Positions 17,775 through 26,740 of a DNA stretch of 64,000 nt are shown one piece after another (position 1 is the first letter of the stretch; every line of letters starts with the position of its first letter). The stretch is from Bacillota bacterium (GTDB taxonomy: Bacteria > Bacillota > Clostridia > Christensenellales > SZUA-584). The notes beneath the pieces were generated by a model. The model was not told the DNA's origin. It did not search any database and saw only the letters and a program-made list of their open reading frames with translations. The position numbers and the translations under genes are program-made. Location of the stretch: positions 52,851 through 116,850 of the forward strand of contig JAEYPS010000039.1 of assembly GCA_023410475.1 (NCBI GenBank), given 5' to 3'.

Positions 17775-20249
17775 TCATTCCAGAGCCGAGGCTATTACCT
17801 GAGCTGTTTGCGCTGTTATACGGTCGCTGCGCCGGGCTGCTTCGAGCAGCTGCGCTATTGCCGCCGTATCGCCCTTATCCAAAAGGTCCAAAATACTGTT
17901 TGCCATATCGGCATCAAGCTTACCCGACTGTTTTAGCCCCCTAATGATGGCTGCTTTATCGGCGTTACTTTCGCTTACCGGAACGCCTTCCTGCGTCTGC
18001 TGCTCATCAGCTTGGTGTGCTCCTCCGCTCAAAACCGACGCGACGAACTGCAAAGCGTCTTCCGATATCCGCCCCTGTTCGGCCATGATTTTAAGCGCCT
18101 GCATCATATCGCCCGCGTCCGCGCCCTGTTGCGCTATACGCATTATCTCTTGGGCGATATCACCGGGGATATCGCCCGACTCCGCGAGAGTCTGCACCGC
18201 CTCTGCGATTTCGGCAGCCGCGGTCTCGTGCGTTTCAGATTGTGACTGCTGCGTCTGCCCCTGCAGCGCCGCCGCTATCTCCTGCACAGCCTCGACGGGT
18301 ATCTGCCCCTGCTCGGCTGCTCCCTTTAGTGCTTCAAGTATATTTTCACTTCCCGCGCCCTGCTGCGCCAGCTTCATAACGCCTTCAGCCAGCTGCGGCG
18401 GTATTTTCCCCGCTTCTGCGAGCGCCTGCGTTATGCCCACAATTTCGGGCGCTTCATTGTTATCATCATTCAAAGTGCTCTGCGTCTCTTCCGCTGATTG
18501 CCGGGGCGGCGCGGCTGCGGCGCTCTGTCCCTGCAGCGCCGCCGCTATCTCCTGCACAACCTCGGCGGGTATCTGCCCCTGCTCGGCCGCTCCTTTGAGT
18601 GCCGCAAGTATTTCTTCGGCCCCTGCGCCCTGCCGGGCGAGATTAATCACTCCCTCAGCGAGCTGCGCGGGGATCTTTCCTGCCTCAGCCAAAGCGCCTG
18701 TTATGTTTATTATCTCTTCCGCTCCGCCGCTGCTCTGTCCTTGTCCGGCCTCCTGCTCCCTTTCCATGTCGGCAATAAGCCCGTCCTTCATAGGTATGTG
18801 CCCGTCGGGCATACGCTCTAGATACTGCTTGAAGTTTATCTTTCCTCCCCTCAGCAGATTGTCGAGCGTCTGTAGCACCTGTATCTCGCTCCACATCGAA
18901 GACGGCCCCACGTCTATTCGCAGGTTCATCGTAAACGTGTCAAGCTCGCCTTCAGGAATAGGAACGAACACCCTTTGCCCGCCGTCCATTACTGGTATCA
19001 TCCTGCCCGCCTTATAAAAGCCCTTTATAAAGTCGAGCCATATATGCCCCACATCCTCTACGAACGAATAGAACCTCTCCTGCTGCGACTGCAAAGGCAC
19101 CATCGCCGCGTCTCTCGTGGCTATAAATGCCGAAGCGTTGTCCGGGTTTCTTATGTTACCCAGCGTAACGTCGTTCGCTCCCATCATCTTCATCGTGGTC
19201 TGCAGCGTAACGTCGAGCCCTCTCCATGCGTCATACGACGATACGGGCGGGGCAAGGTACTGCGCCGCCCCGCCTATGTCGCCGTTGACCGCTATCGCTC
19301 CGGCCACCCTGTTCGTCCACTCCCTGATGCGCGTCTTGTCGTATATCACCTTAGGAAAGCTTGTCTGCACCTGCCCCAGCTGCGCGAGAGCTAATATCTT
19401 GTTGATAAATACTTGATTGGGTATCAGCCCCGTTACCTCCGCCGTTCCGTGGCAGCAGTTCATTCTCGTGTCCCAATTCATCAGCGCTATGGGATACATT
19501 GTAAGCCCAGTGTCCTTCTCGGGCTGTATCACCGCGTTTCTTACCGACTTCTCGCACCATACTTTGCCGTCCTTTTTGTACATCTTTAACAGCACGTTGC
19601 ATTTGCCAAAGTCGCCGAGCTCCACCTTGCCTCTGTCGCCCGACGTATACTCGTTATCCTCGTCCGCCGCTATCTCATCAGCGTTCTCGCAGCCGTTCCT
19701 TTTCGCTTCCTCCCTCACCTTGCTCAAAATCTCCCTAAAAGCGATTATTATATACGGCTGGCTCTGAACGTCCGGGCTGTTAGGGTTGCCGGGGTAATAG
19801 TTTACGTTGTCTATAAGCGCCGTGTTTATATCTCCTGTCAGCGCCTGTCCCGTCTTTATCTCGGGGTCCCAGTAAAAGTACTGCACATAGTCTCCCGTTA
19901 TGGCAGCCTGCTTCAAGCCTTCCTTCGTGAGGTAGTCCATCTTGAGCCGCTCCCACAGCATATCGCAGTACTCTGATATCTGCCTCGCGTATATACCCGT
20001 ATCGCCTCCGTCGCTTATCCCCTCCGCGAAGAACGACATCTTGAGCCGCCTGTCGGTGACCGCCGCTATCTTCCATGCCGAGGCGTATCTTATGAAATTC
20101 ACTACCGGAGTAGGAAGGCCTTCGTGCGGTATGCCCGCCCATTGGTTACCCGCGAAAAACCTCTCGTTGAGATCGACCGTGTTGTAAAGTCCTATTCTCG
20201 TCTTATAGTCAACGCCCTGCTCATATTCCTGCCACGCCTTTGTCTTCAT
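17775..20249 (-). CDS. P22-like portal protein with a four-repeat helical extension
   Basis: An 824-residue protein. Residues 1 to about 490 form a podovirus portal (NERFFAGNQWAGIP; FPKVIYDKTRIREWTNRV; ATRDAAMVPLQSQQERFYSF; DVGPSSMWSEIQ), the dodecameric ring through which DNA enters the head. After a Gln/Gly linker, residues 512-575, 602-665, 680-743 and 765-824 are four related helical units of the type ALAEAGKIPAQLAEGVINLA + GAAEQGQIPAEVVQEIAAAL. This extension is not part of known portals I recall. The start overlaps the upstream small gene by 4 bp. The frame is intact. Confidence 0.85.
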   Translation of the reverse strand: MKTKAWQEYEQGVDYKTRIGLYNTVDLNERFFAGNQWAGIPHEGLPTPVVNFIRYASAWKIAAVTDRRLKMSFFAEGISDGGDTGIYARQISEYCDMLWERLKMDYLTKEGLKQAAITGDYVQYFYWDPEIKTGQALTGDINTALIDNVNYYPGNPNSPDVQSQPYIIIAFREILSKVREEAKRNGCENADEIAADEDNEYTSGDRGKVELGDFGKCNVLLKMYKKDGKVWCEKSVRNAVIQPEKDTGLTMYPIALMNWDTRMNCCHGTAEVTGLIPNQVFINKILALAQLGQVQTSFPKVIYDKTRIREWTNRVAGAIAVNGDIGGAAQYLAPPVSSYDAWRGLDVTLQTTMKMMGANDVTLGNIRNPDNASAFIATRDAAMVPLQSQQERFYSFVEDVGHIWLDFIKGFYKAGRMIPVMDGGQRVFVPIPEGELDTFTMNLRIDVGPSSMWSEIQVLQTLDNLLRGGKINFKQYLERMPDGHIPMKDGLIADMEREQEAGQGQSSGGAEEIINITGALAEAGKIPAQLAEGVINLARQGAGAEEILAALKGAAEQGQIPAEVVQEIAAALQGQSAAAAPPRQSAEETQSTLNDDNNEAPEIVGITQALAEAGKIPPQLAEGVMKLAQQGAGSENILEALKGAAEQGQIPVEAVQEIAAALQGQTQQSQSETHETAAAEIAEAVQTLAESGDIPGDIAQEIMRIAQQGADAGDMMQALKIMAEQGRISEDALQFVASVLSGGAHQADEQQTQEGVPVSESNADKAAIIRGLKQSGKLDADMANSILDLLDKGDTAAIAQLLEAARRSDRITAQTAQVIASALE
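17778..18716 (-). repeat. Four tandem coding repeats in the portal gene
   Basis: The last 313 codons hold four units of about 60-64 codons separated by Gln/Ser/Glu-rich linkers. Units 1 and 2 are nearly identical at the DNA level over long stretches, units 3 and 4 are more divergent. This shows stepwise internal duplication, the latest being recent. Confidence 0.85.
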
Positions 20250-20467
20250 ATGACGCCGCCCCTTATGCCGTCTCTTTCAGCAGAGCCGTACGGGTCGTAG
20301 CTCATTATAAGCTCATACTTTCTCATAAGCTCGTTCTGGACTTCCTCTCCGCCGCCGGGCGAAGCCGGTTTTCTAAGCTTCATACCGTCCCTTACTCCCT
20401 TTCTGTAAAACAGCGCGCACAGCACGGCGGCTATCGCTCCCGACGCGGCGCCTATCAATACTTCCAT
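20246..20467 (-). CDS. Small single-pass membrane protein of the phage operon
   Basis: A 73-residue protein with one N-terminal membrane helix (VLIGAASGAIAAVLCALFY) followed by a basic then Gly/Glu-rich cytoplasmic tail. Its stop overlaps the portal start (ATGA), so the two are translationally coupled. TAGGAGG precedes ATG 20467. It is the first gene of this structural block, at the place where terminase would be expected. No family is recognised. Confidence 0.6.
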   Translation of the reverse strand: MEVLIGAASGAIAAVLCALFYRKGVRDGMKLRKPASPGGGEEVQNELMRKYELIMSYDPYGSAERDGIRGGVI

Positions 20468-20502
20468 CCGCAGGCCTCCTAAACTTTATCTTTCTCCAAA
20501 AC

Positions 20503-20522
20503 AAAAAAGCCCTTAGGGCTTT
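20503..20522 (-). terminator. Intrinsic terminator upstream of the phage block
   Basis: AAAGCCC (20506-20512) pairs with GGGCTTT (20516-20522) and is followed on the minus strand by T6. It ends the transcript of the 20645-21118 gene and leaves only about 35 bp before the first phage gene, with no clear promoter there. Confidence 0.8.
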
Positions 20523-20644
20523 CATGCTTCATGCTTTTCCATACTCTAATTGTGATGTTAAAAACCGCTCAAAATCGCTCATGTTTTTCTGCCACACTAA
20601 ACGGCCCATTGATATCTTCAGCTCCCCTCAGTAGGCTGTTCATT

Positions 20645-21118
20645 TTATTTTTCCACGCAGAACCGACCGTCTTTAATGCCGACATTATAGATCTCGTCAA
20701 ACCCCTCGCTTAAAGCAGGAGGCTCTAACTTTTTCGCCGTCGCAATCAAGGCGATGTCGGGTACTCTGCCATGCGCCCGCTCACGGTTTCGCGCGAGGCA
20801 TTCTCTGAGCGTGCTGCTGAAAAACACGCCTATAATGTGATACCCCGCCTCCTTCGCGGGGATTATATATCTTTCCCTGTCCTTAACCGTAGCGTTCGTG
20901 TTGTCTGCTACGAACGACTTGCCCTCTAAGATGCATTCCATGAGCATTCGGCTCTCCCTGCTTCTCGTGCGAAGCTCGTCGAGGCTTATATGAGCGTGCG
21001 TCAGAGCGAAGTTCTCGAGGTAAAACGAGCTCTTGCCGCTCGCCTGTAATCCTGTGAATATAACTGCGCTCTTTTTCGCTTTTATAATAAAACTGTTGGG
21101 CACTGCGTTCGAATCCAT
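20645..21118 (-). CDS. P-loop kinase of the polynucleotide-kinase type
   Basis: A 157-residue ATP-binding protein with Walker A GLQASGKSS (about residues 22-30), a DELRTRSRES segment and FVADNTNATVKDRERYI, which match the small AAA_33/zeta-toxin/PNK-like kinases. These phosphorylate nucleic acid ends or small molecules; the substrate cannot be told from the sequence. It is a monocistronic unit with its own terminator. It is not obviously phage-derived. Confidence 0.75.
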   Translation of the reverse strand: MDSNAVPNSFIIKAKKSAVIFTGLQASGKSSFYLENFALTHAHISLDELRTRSRESRMLMECILEGKSFVADNTNATVKDRERYIIPAKEAGYHIIGVFFSSTLRECLARNRERAHGRVPDIALIATAKKLEPPALSEGFDEIYNVGIKDGRFCVEK

Positions 21119-21224
21119 ACCGCGATTCTATCACAACGAAGCTGTACGAGCAATTTTGCCCATGCTGAAGCTTTTGCTGTTCTCGTATGCTTATATTTAA
21201 ACATAATAAAAGTATTTCACAATG

Positions 21225-21275
21225 AAAGAATACCGCGTCGGCAGGAACGCAAGCCCCTGTAACGCGGTATTCTTT
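21225..21275. terminator. Perfect 14-bp stem, likely terminator of the sugar ABC operon
   Basis: AAAGAATACCGCGT (21225-21238) pairs perfectly with ACGCGGTATTCTTT (21262-21275) across a 23-base loop. It lies just after the stop of the substrate-binding protein gene. T tracts are short on both sides, so it could also act as a 3' stabilising hairpin. Confidence 0.65.
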
Positions 21276-21304
21276 TAGGTTATCGTGCCTCTTATGCGGG
21301 GCTG

Positions 21305-22363
21305 TCAGTCCGCATAGAATGCATCCACGTTATTTTTGGTCACCACATTTACACCGGTATCAACGTAAGGAGGCAGCGGGTTGATGCCTTTTTCCTTCCA
21401 ACCATCAGCCGGATTGATCATGTTATGCTTAAGCTGGAACAGCATCTGGAACGCCCAGAAGCCCATGTTCCATGTGCCCTGCGCTATAGAAGCCTCTATA
21501 GTTCCTTCCTTGATGGCGTCGAGCGTGCCCTTGTCCGTGTCAAAGCTGATTATCTTTACGTCCGACCTGTTGGTTTCCTTGATAGCCGCCACAGCTCCCA
21601 CACCGCTTGTAGCGTCGGTGCAGAAAAGGCCCTTAACGCTTGGGTTCGCCTGAAGTATACCCGAAGCTGCCGTTGCCGCCGTAGTCTGCTCTCCGCCGCC
21701 GTTTTCAACCTGAACTACCTTCATGTTAGGATAATCGTTCTCTATGGTGGTTTTAAATCCGGCGAGCCTCTGCTCATGGTTCAGCTGTCCGGGCAGCGTT
21801 ACTACCGCAACGTCACCTTGTCCGCCAAGGCATTCGGCCATATACTTTGCCGCCATTGCGCCTGCAGCTTCGTTTCCTGTCGCGAGGAACCCGTAACGTC
21901 CGCTGTCGGGTGAATCCGCGTCAAAGGTCACAACGGGTATGCCTGCGGCCATCGCTTTTTGGATGGGTTCTTTGTACGCGTCCGGATTGATGCAGCTTAT
22001 AGCCATGCCGGCCGGTTTGTTCGCTATCAGCTGTTCAAGAACGGTGACCGCCTGATTTACGTCGTACTCAGCCGCTCCGCCGTAAACAGTCTTAACGCCG
22101 TACATCTTGCCTGCCGCCTCAAAGCCTTTGTAACACCCTTTCCAATACTCGATGCCCGACAGGAACGTTACCATATAATATTCTTCGTTCGGGTCCGCGC
22201 CGAATGCGGCTCCGCCTGCGGCCTGCGGCTGTGCCGGGTTATCCGCAGCCACCGGCTTGTCTGCATCCGCTGGTTTGTCTGCAGTTGCGGGAGCATTACA
22301 TCCGGCTAAAGCCATCGCCGCAATCATGACGAGCGCCAGCATTACATACAAGGATTTTTTCAT
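21305..22363 (-). CDS. Sugar ABC transporter substrate-binding lipoprotein (RbsB family)
   Basis: A 352-residue periplasmic-binding-protein type I. It has a signal peptide and lipobox (MALAGCNAP), then a Pro/Ala/Asp linker and the PBP1 domain: YMVTFLSGIEYWKGCYKGFE, VVTFDADSPDSGRYGFLATG, VKIISFDTDKGTLDAIKEG. It captures a sugar-like ligand outside the cell for the permease and ATPase encoded upstream. Start 22363 is the first Met of a proper signal peptide. Ribose, another pentose, myo-inositol or autoinducer-2 are all possible ligands. Confidence 0.92.
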   Translation of the reverse strand: MKKSLYVMLALVMIAAMALAGCNAPATADKPADADKPVAADNPAQPQAAGGAAFGADPNEEYYMVTFLSGIEYWKGCYKGFEAAGKMYGVKTVYGGAAEYDVNQAVTVLEQLIANKPAGMAISCINPDAYKEPIQKAMAAGIPVVTFDADSPDSGRYGFLATGNEAAGAMAAKYMAECLGGQGDVAVVTLPGQLNHEQRLAGFKTTIENDYPNMKVVQVENGGGEQTTAATAASGILQANPSVKGLFCTDATSGVGAVAAIKETNRSDVKIISFDTDKGTLDAIKEGTIEASIAQGTWNMGFWAFQMLFQLKHNMINPADGWKEKGINPLPPYVDTGVNVVTKNNVDAFYAD

Positions 22364-22415
22364 CAATATGAACCTCCTAAGTTTTTTTATAATCAAAGCG
22401 CAGTTGCGCTCTAAT

Positions 22416-23423
22416 TTACTTTCCGCTTACGGTTCCTTTCTTTCTGTGGCTGAGGTGATCGATCGTCACAGCGGCAATAAGTATCATGCCGCTTATCAGC
22501 TGCTGCCAGTACACGCTCACCTTTAGCAGCACGAGCGCATTGTTGATGAGGTTAAGGAGTATTATTCCGAGCACGGCGCCGAGGATTGTGCCTTCTCCTC
22601 CGCTCAGTGACGCTCCGCCGATAACGGCCGCCGATATTACTCTTAGCTCAGTTCCCTGCCCCGCGGTGGGGGTGGCCACGCCGAACCTTGAAAGCGTAAG
22701 TATTCCTGATATGCTGGCAAGAAACGCAGTTAGCATATATACGCCTATCTTTACCCGGCTTACATTGATTCCAGAAAGCGTCGCTGCCTTCTCATTACTG
22801 CCGATGTAAAACACCTTTCGAAAAGGCGCCGATCTTCTCATCAGCTGATCACCGATGACCGCGAGTATTATAAATACAAGCACGATGATGGGCAATCCGA
22901 GCAGGTCTCCCTGACCCAGAAACGTGAACGCTTCAGGAACGGATGCCAGGGACTGGGGCGAGCCTGTGGTAACAACATACGCCACACCCCTCGCGATACC
23001 CATCATTCCGAGCGTTATTATAAAGGGATTGATTCCCACCTTACCGATGAGCATACCGTCGAAAAGCCCGAACAGCAGACATATCGCTACGGATATCAGA
23101 CAGCCGAGCCAGATATTCACACCCGCTATGTACAGCACTCCCGTGATTACGCTGCTGACGCCCATGACCGAACCAACGGACAGATCGAAACCTCCCGATA
23201 CAAGAGCTACCGTCATGCCTATTGCAATGATGCCGTCCGCCGACATTCCGATCGCGGTCGTTCTTAGATTGTCAGCCGTAAAAAAGTTGGGAGCAAGTAT
23301 AGAAATCAATATCGAGAAACCAACTATAGTTACCAGTATCGTAAATTCCCTGAAGTTCTTCAGCCTCGTGAACAAGCTGCCGTTCGTCTTTATACCGCTT
23401 TCCTTATTCATCTCGAGTTTCAT
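22416..23423 (-). CDS. Sugar ABC transporter permease (RbsC family)
   Basis: A 335-residue inner membrane permease of the BPD_transp_2 family. Hallmarks are IGMTVALVSGGFDLSVGSVMG near residues 70-90 and AAVIGGASLSGGEGTILGA near 265-285, with eight or more helices. It forms the pore for the sugar importer with the 23460-24944 ATPase and the 21305-22363 binding protein. Gene order ATPase, permease, binding protein and short gaps show one operon. Confidence 0.93.
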   Translation of the reverse strand: MKLEMNKESGIKTNGSLFTRLKNFREFTILVTIVGFSILISILAPNFFTADNLRTTAIGMSADGIIAIGMTVALVSGGFDLSVGSVMGVSSVITGVLYIAGVNIWLGCLISVAICLLFGLFDGMLIGKVGINPFIITLGMMGIARGVAYVVTTGSPQSLASVPEAFTFLGQGDLLGLPIIVLVFIILAVIGDQLMRRSAPFRKVFYIGSNEKAATLSGINVSRVKIGVYMLTAFLASISGILTLSRFGVATPTAGQGTELRVISAAVIGGASLSGGEGTILGAVLGIILLNLINNALVLLKVSVYWQQLISGMILIAAVTIDHLSHRKKGTVSGK

Positions 23424-23459
23424 AATACGCCCTCACATCAAAAATATTTTAGCGCTACT

Positions 23460-24944
23460 TCATTGCCCTGAAGCCAGCATTATGATTTTCTTCTCCGTAA
23501 TCTCTTCACCCTTCACTTCGCCTTTTATCTCTCCGTCATGCATAACCATGACCCTGTCGCACATTCCGATGATCTCCGGCAGCTCCGAGGATATTATGAT
23601 GACTCCGATCCCCATGTTAGAGAGCTCCCTTAATATGTTGTGTATCTCCGCCTTTGCGCCTACGTCTATTCCCCGCGTTGGCTCATCCATGAATATTATC
23701 CTTGGCTTTATAGAAAGCCATTTTGCAATCATCGTCTTTTGCTGGTTTCCGCCGCTTAAGCTGTCTATCCTCTGAGCTATAGATGAAACCTTGATATTAA
23801 GCTCTTTCACCTGGTCATCGGCGTTGCCTGTTTCCTTCTTCCTGTCTATTATCAGTCTGCCTTTAAGCCGGTCGACCATCGCCGCGTTGATATTGTTCTT
23901 GACGCTGAGGTTCAAAAACAATCCCTGCTGTTTTCTGTCCTCGGTCAGATAACACAGACCGCTGCTTATAGCTTGAGAATAATCCTTAAAATGCGTTCGA
24001 AAACCGTTTACCCAAATCTCACCCGACTTATAGTCATCGATGCCGCAAACCGCTCTTGCCACCTCTGTCCTGCCGGAGCCGATAAGGCCGGAAAATCCAA
24101 GTATTTCTCCCTTTTTCAGCTTGAAGCTGATGTCCGAGAATACGCCGGGCTGACTTAAGCCCTTGACCTCAAGAAGTGTGTCGCCAGCCTCCGCGCTTTT
24201 ATCGGGATATAAATTGCTTATCTCGCGCCCAACCATGCTCTCCACAACCTTTGTGGGCGTGGTTTCGGCTACGCTGAACGTGTTGATGTAATGCCCGTCG
24301 CGCAGGACCGTTACACGGTCGCATACCTCAAATATCTCCGCTATCCGGTGACTGATATAAAGAACGCTTATACCTTTTTTCTTAAGGTCTCGGATAATAT
24401 CAAACAGTATGGCTGTTTCGCTTTCGCTGAGCGACGACGTCGGCTCGTCAAGTATCAGCAGCCTGCAGTTAAGCGACAGAGACTTAGCTATCTCGACGAT
24501 CTGCTGCTGTGCTACGTTGAGGCTGCCTGCCTTTACGTCGGGCCTGATTTCCGAGCGAAACATTTCAAGCTGTTTTTCTGTATCGGAATAGAGCTTTCTG
24601 CGCTTTATTATCCCTAATACGCCGGTCTCGCATCTTCCCATAAAAATGTTCTCGGCTACTGAAATGTGCGGGCAAAGCGCAAGTTCCTGATGGACGAATC
24701 CTATCCCCGCATCCTGTGCTTCTTTGGGGCTAGAAAACTTTACGGGCTTGCCCATAAAGTCTATACTGCCCTGATCGGGCATGAGCACTCCCGAGATAAT
24801 GTTCATGAGTGTCGATTTTCCGGCTCCGTTTTCACCCACAAGCGCGTGTACTTCGCCTTTCCCGACTTCCATGCCCACGGAGGATAGGGCCCGGGTGCCA
24901 GGAAAAGTTTTTGTGATGTTCTCAACTTTCAAAATACATTCCAT
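23460..24944 (-). CDS. Sugar ABC transporter ATP-binding protein (RbsA/MglA family)
   Basis: A 494-residue tandem ATPase. The first nucleotide-binding domain has Walker A GENGAGKST, signature LNVAQQQIVEIAKSL and Walker B LLILDEPTSSL. The second has a degenerate Walker A (GLIGSGRTE), as usual for this family, signature LSGGNQQKTMIAKWL and FMDEPTRGID. It energises import. Start 24944 (MECILKVENI) is preferred over GTG 24953 because AGGGTG lies at a proper distance. First gene of the operon. Confidence 0.94.
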   Translation of the reverse strand: MECILKVENITKTFPGTRALSSVGMEVGKGEVHALVGENGAGKSTLMNIISGVLMPDQGSIDFMGKPVKFSSPKEAQDAGIGFVHQELALCPHISVAENIFMGRCETGVLGIIKRRKLYSDTEKQLEMFRSEIRPDVKAGSLNVAQQQIVEIAKSLSLNCRLLILDEPTSSLSESETAILFDIIRDLKKKGISVLYISHRIAEIFEVCDRVTVLRDGHYINTFSVAETTPTKVVESMVGREISNLYPDKSAEAGDTLLEVKGLSQPGVFSDISFKLKKGEILGFSGLIGSGRTEVARAVCGIDDYKSGEIWVNGFRTHFKDYSQAISSGLCYLTEDRKQQGLFLNLSVKNNINAAMVDRLKGRLIIDRKKETGNADDQVKELNIKVSSIAQRIDSLSGGNQQKTMIAKWLSIKPRIIFMDEPTRGIDVGAKAEIHNILRELSNMGIGVIIISSELPEIIGMCDRVMVMHDGEIKGEVKGEEITEKKIIMLASGQ

Positions 24945-25053
24945 ACCATTCACCCTGCATTAAATTAAGAGACTTTGTTTGCGGTTTATCTTGTGTTTTC
25001 ATCACCCGGCGATGCCGCCTGTCATAACGAAGGAACCACTCTTTTTGACATAC

Positions 25054-25125
25054 GTTAAAACATACGTGTGACATTCGTTTTAACAATTGTTAATTCAATA
25101 TAGCATATGCCATAAAGAATGTCAA
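25054..25125 (-). promoter_or_regulatory. Promoter and operator of the sugar ABC operon
   Basis: On the minus strand TTGACA (25120-25125), 17 bp, and TATATT (25097-25102) form a strong sigma-A promoter. A perfect 14-bp palindrome TTAACAATTGTTAA (25080-25093) lies at the expected start point, and GTTAAAAC/GTTTTAAC (25054-25061 and 25077-25084) extend the symmetry downstream. This is the layout of a repressor operator, for instance of a LacI-type sugar regulator; no such regulator is in the window. Confidence 0.8.
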
Positions 25126-25238
25126 CGTAAATATCAAAAAATAACTAATTAGTTGATTAAAATAACAAGTTTAAATGAAAATAAAAAAAACGAGCTATGC
25201 CCGCTTTAAGAGATTTTTTGGCATCACAAAGATGATTA

Positions 25239-25673
25239 TTATTGAGAGCACCATTTTTTACAGTTTGAATTCTTGCGCATGCAGTCTATATTCCTTGAGC
25301 CGCATTTCGGGCAAAAAAGCTTATCTTCCTCTACGTCAGGGTCATAGCTGTTTCCGCAGTCAGCGCATAGCAGCCGGCAGGTTTTAGATACAAAACATCC
25401 TCCGGATATACGGATAGCTGCGCCGTCCATCAAAGCAAGCGCTACTTTTTTGCGGGCGGTTTCGATAATCTTTTGAAACGTCTGCCTCGAAACGTGCATC
25501 CTGTCCGCGCAATCCTCCTGCGACATGTTTTCGACGTCCTTCAGCCGCATTGCTTCAAGCTCTTCTACTTTTATGGTATATTCTTTTACCTTTCCTGTCC
25601 CCGTGCCCGTCGGTAAAAAGCTCTCCACATCCGGAAAGAATTCTACTCTTCTGCATTTCATAGGTCTTGGCAT
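25239..25673 (-). CDS. DUF134-family helix-turn-helix protein with zinc ribbon
   Basis: A 144-residue protein. It begins MPRPMKCRRVEFFPDV, the DUF134 signature, followed by a sigma-70 region 4-like helix-turn-helix (MSQEDCADRMHVSRQTFQKI). The C-terminus has CADCGN...CPKCGS and a further Cys-rich tail (CMRKNSNCKKWCS), which is an added zinc ribbon beyond the usual family length of about 100-120. DUF134 proteins are predicted DNA-binding regulators, often near dinitrogenase-iron-molybdenum-cofactor-like proteins; none is seen here. Confidence 0.87.
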   Translation of the reverse strand: MPRPMKCRRVEFFPDVESFLPTGTGTGKVKEYTIKVEELEAMRLKDVENMSQEDCADRMHVSRQTFQKIIETARKKVALALMDGAAIRISGGCFVSKTCRLLCADCGNSYDPDVEEDKLFCPKCGSRNIDCMRKNSNCKKWCSQ

Positions 25674-25895
25674 AGCTGCACACTCATTTCTGATAAGTTG
25701 TATAAAACATTATAATCGTTTTACAGTGAAAAGTAAATTAAATACCTTACAGTGTCTGCAAATCCTAAACCTTTTGCTCTTTATAACCTCCGAAACACGC
25801 TGCGTATATGCAACTGGGCATTATCATAAGAAGCCGCGCGATTATCCTCCTCCTTCCGGCAACATGCCCGTGAGCTCTGCGGCGCTTAATTATAC

Positions 25896-26130
25896 TTAAA
25901 TCTGCTTTGCGGCAGCCTTCGGAGCGCTGCCCAAAAAAGGCCCTCTCCTTTTTGCTATTCCCGTATCTGCAAAACCGGGTTTAATATTGATAACGGTAAT
26001 GTTTTTGTCCCGTCCGGCCGCTAAGTGCAGTCCTTCAAGATAATCAGACACATTTGCTTTAGAAGCGTTATATGCCGGGCCTTCCTAGCTGCCCCTAAGC
26101 ACGGCTGCCGATGATAATCTTTTATGCACG
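25896..26130 (-). pseudogene. Remnant of a short-chain dehydrogenase/reductase
   Basis: The minus strand encodes LSSAAVLRGS-stop-EGPAYNASKANVSDYLEG, then NITVINIKPGFADTGIAK, and ends at 25896. This is the SDR active-site region (Tyr and Lys of YNASK) and the following strand, but the N-terminal Rossmann half is missing and TAG interrupts the frame. It is a decayed C-terminal fragment. The rest of 25674-26136 shows nothing else I can support. Confidence 0.7.
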
Positions 26131-26136
26131 ACGCTG

Positions 26137-26162
26137 AAAATAAAAACCGCCCCTCAGGCGGC
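26137..26162 (-). terminator. Intrinsic terminator
   Basis: CCGCC/GGGCGG arms with a TGAG loop are followed on the minus strand by TTTTTATTTT, 20 bp past the stop of the coiled-coil gene. Confidence 0.8.
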
Positions 26163-26181
26163 AATTACACCATGTTTTACG

Positions 26182-26490
26182 CTAGGCTTCTCTTCTCGCG
26201 CCCAGCATTTCCAGTTGAATTTCAAAATAATTCTTTCTGTCCGCAAGAGCGAATATCTCGTCCTCTATCTCCTGCATCCTCCTGTTGCAAGCCTCTATCG
26301 CCTTTTCCTGCTCCATCTGCGCGTGCCTGCCCTCTGAAAGCCTTTTTCGGTACTCGTGCTTCAAGATCTCTATCTTCTTCTCTTCCGATTCAAGGCGCAG
26401 AGCTTCCTGTTCATCTTTGGTTCTTTCGATTATTGCGGTGAGCAGCTTCCTGGCGTCGTTGTAATCCAGATCCGATATACCTTTGATCAT
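26182..26490 (-). CDS. Hypothetical coiled-coil protein
   Basis: A 102-residue, highly charged helical protein (MIKGISDLDYNDARKLLTAI, then long Glu/Lys/Arg-rich heptads up to MLGARREA). There is no membrane segment and no cysteine pair. GGGAAGGG precedes the start and a terminator follows, so it is a single-gene unit. I do not recognise a family. Confidence 0.6.
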   Translation of the reverse strand: MIKGISDLDYNDARKLLTAIIERTKDEQEALRLESEEKKIEILKHEYRKRLSEGRHAQMEQEKAIEACNRRMQEIEDEIFALADRKNYFEIQLEMLGARREA

Positions 26491-26676
26491 TTTTCCCTTC
26501 CCTTTTCCTTATTAATACACACATAACACATAATACATATGCTGGGGTATAAAGTCAACGATATTTTTACGTATTTCTCCATTTCATGCGTATAAATACC
26601 ATAATAGTATAAATACGTTCTTTCCGGCTGTTAAGACCCGGATTCATCCCGCGTCATCACTATACCCGCCACCTGT

Positions 26677-26707
26677 TCATATAGTATATGAGAACGATAA
26701 TAATCGT
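26677..26707. promoter_or_regulatory. Palindromes upstream of the encapsulin operon
   Basis: TCATATAGTATATGA (26677-26691) is a perfect 15-bp palindrome, and ACGATAATAATCGT (26694-26707) is a second one, both 35-65 bp before the encapsulin start. They are candidate operators; the second has a GATAAT core loosely like a Fur-type box, but the match is weak. Confidence 0.45.
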
Positions 26708-26740
26708 AAAACGCTAATATGAATATAAGAAGGTGTAATT

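Noticed and set aside
17944..19017. 357-residue Cys/Ser/Ala-rich plus-strand ORF
   Set aside because: It is the antisense of the portal repeats; the low-complexity composition comes from the repeat DNA.
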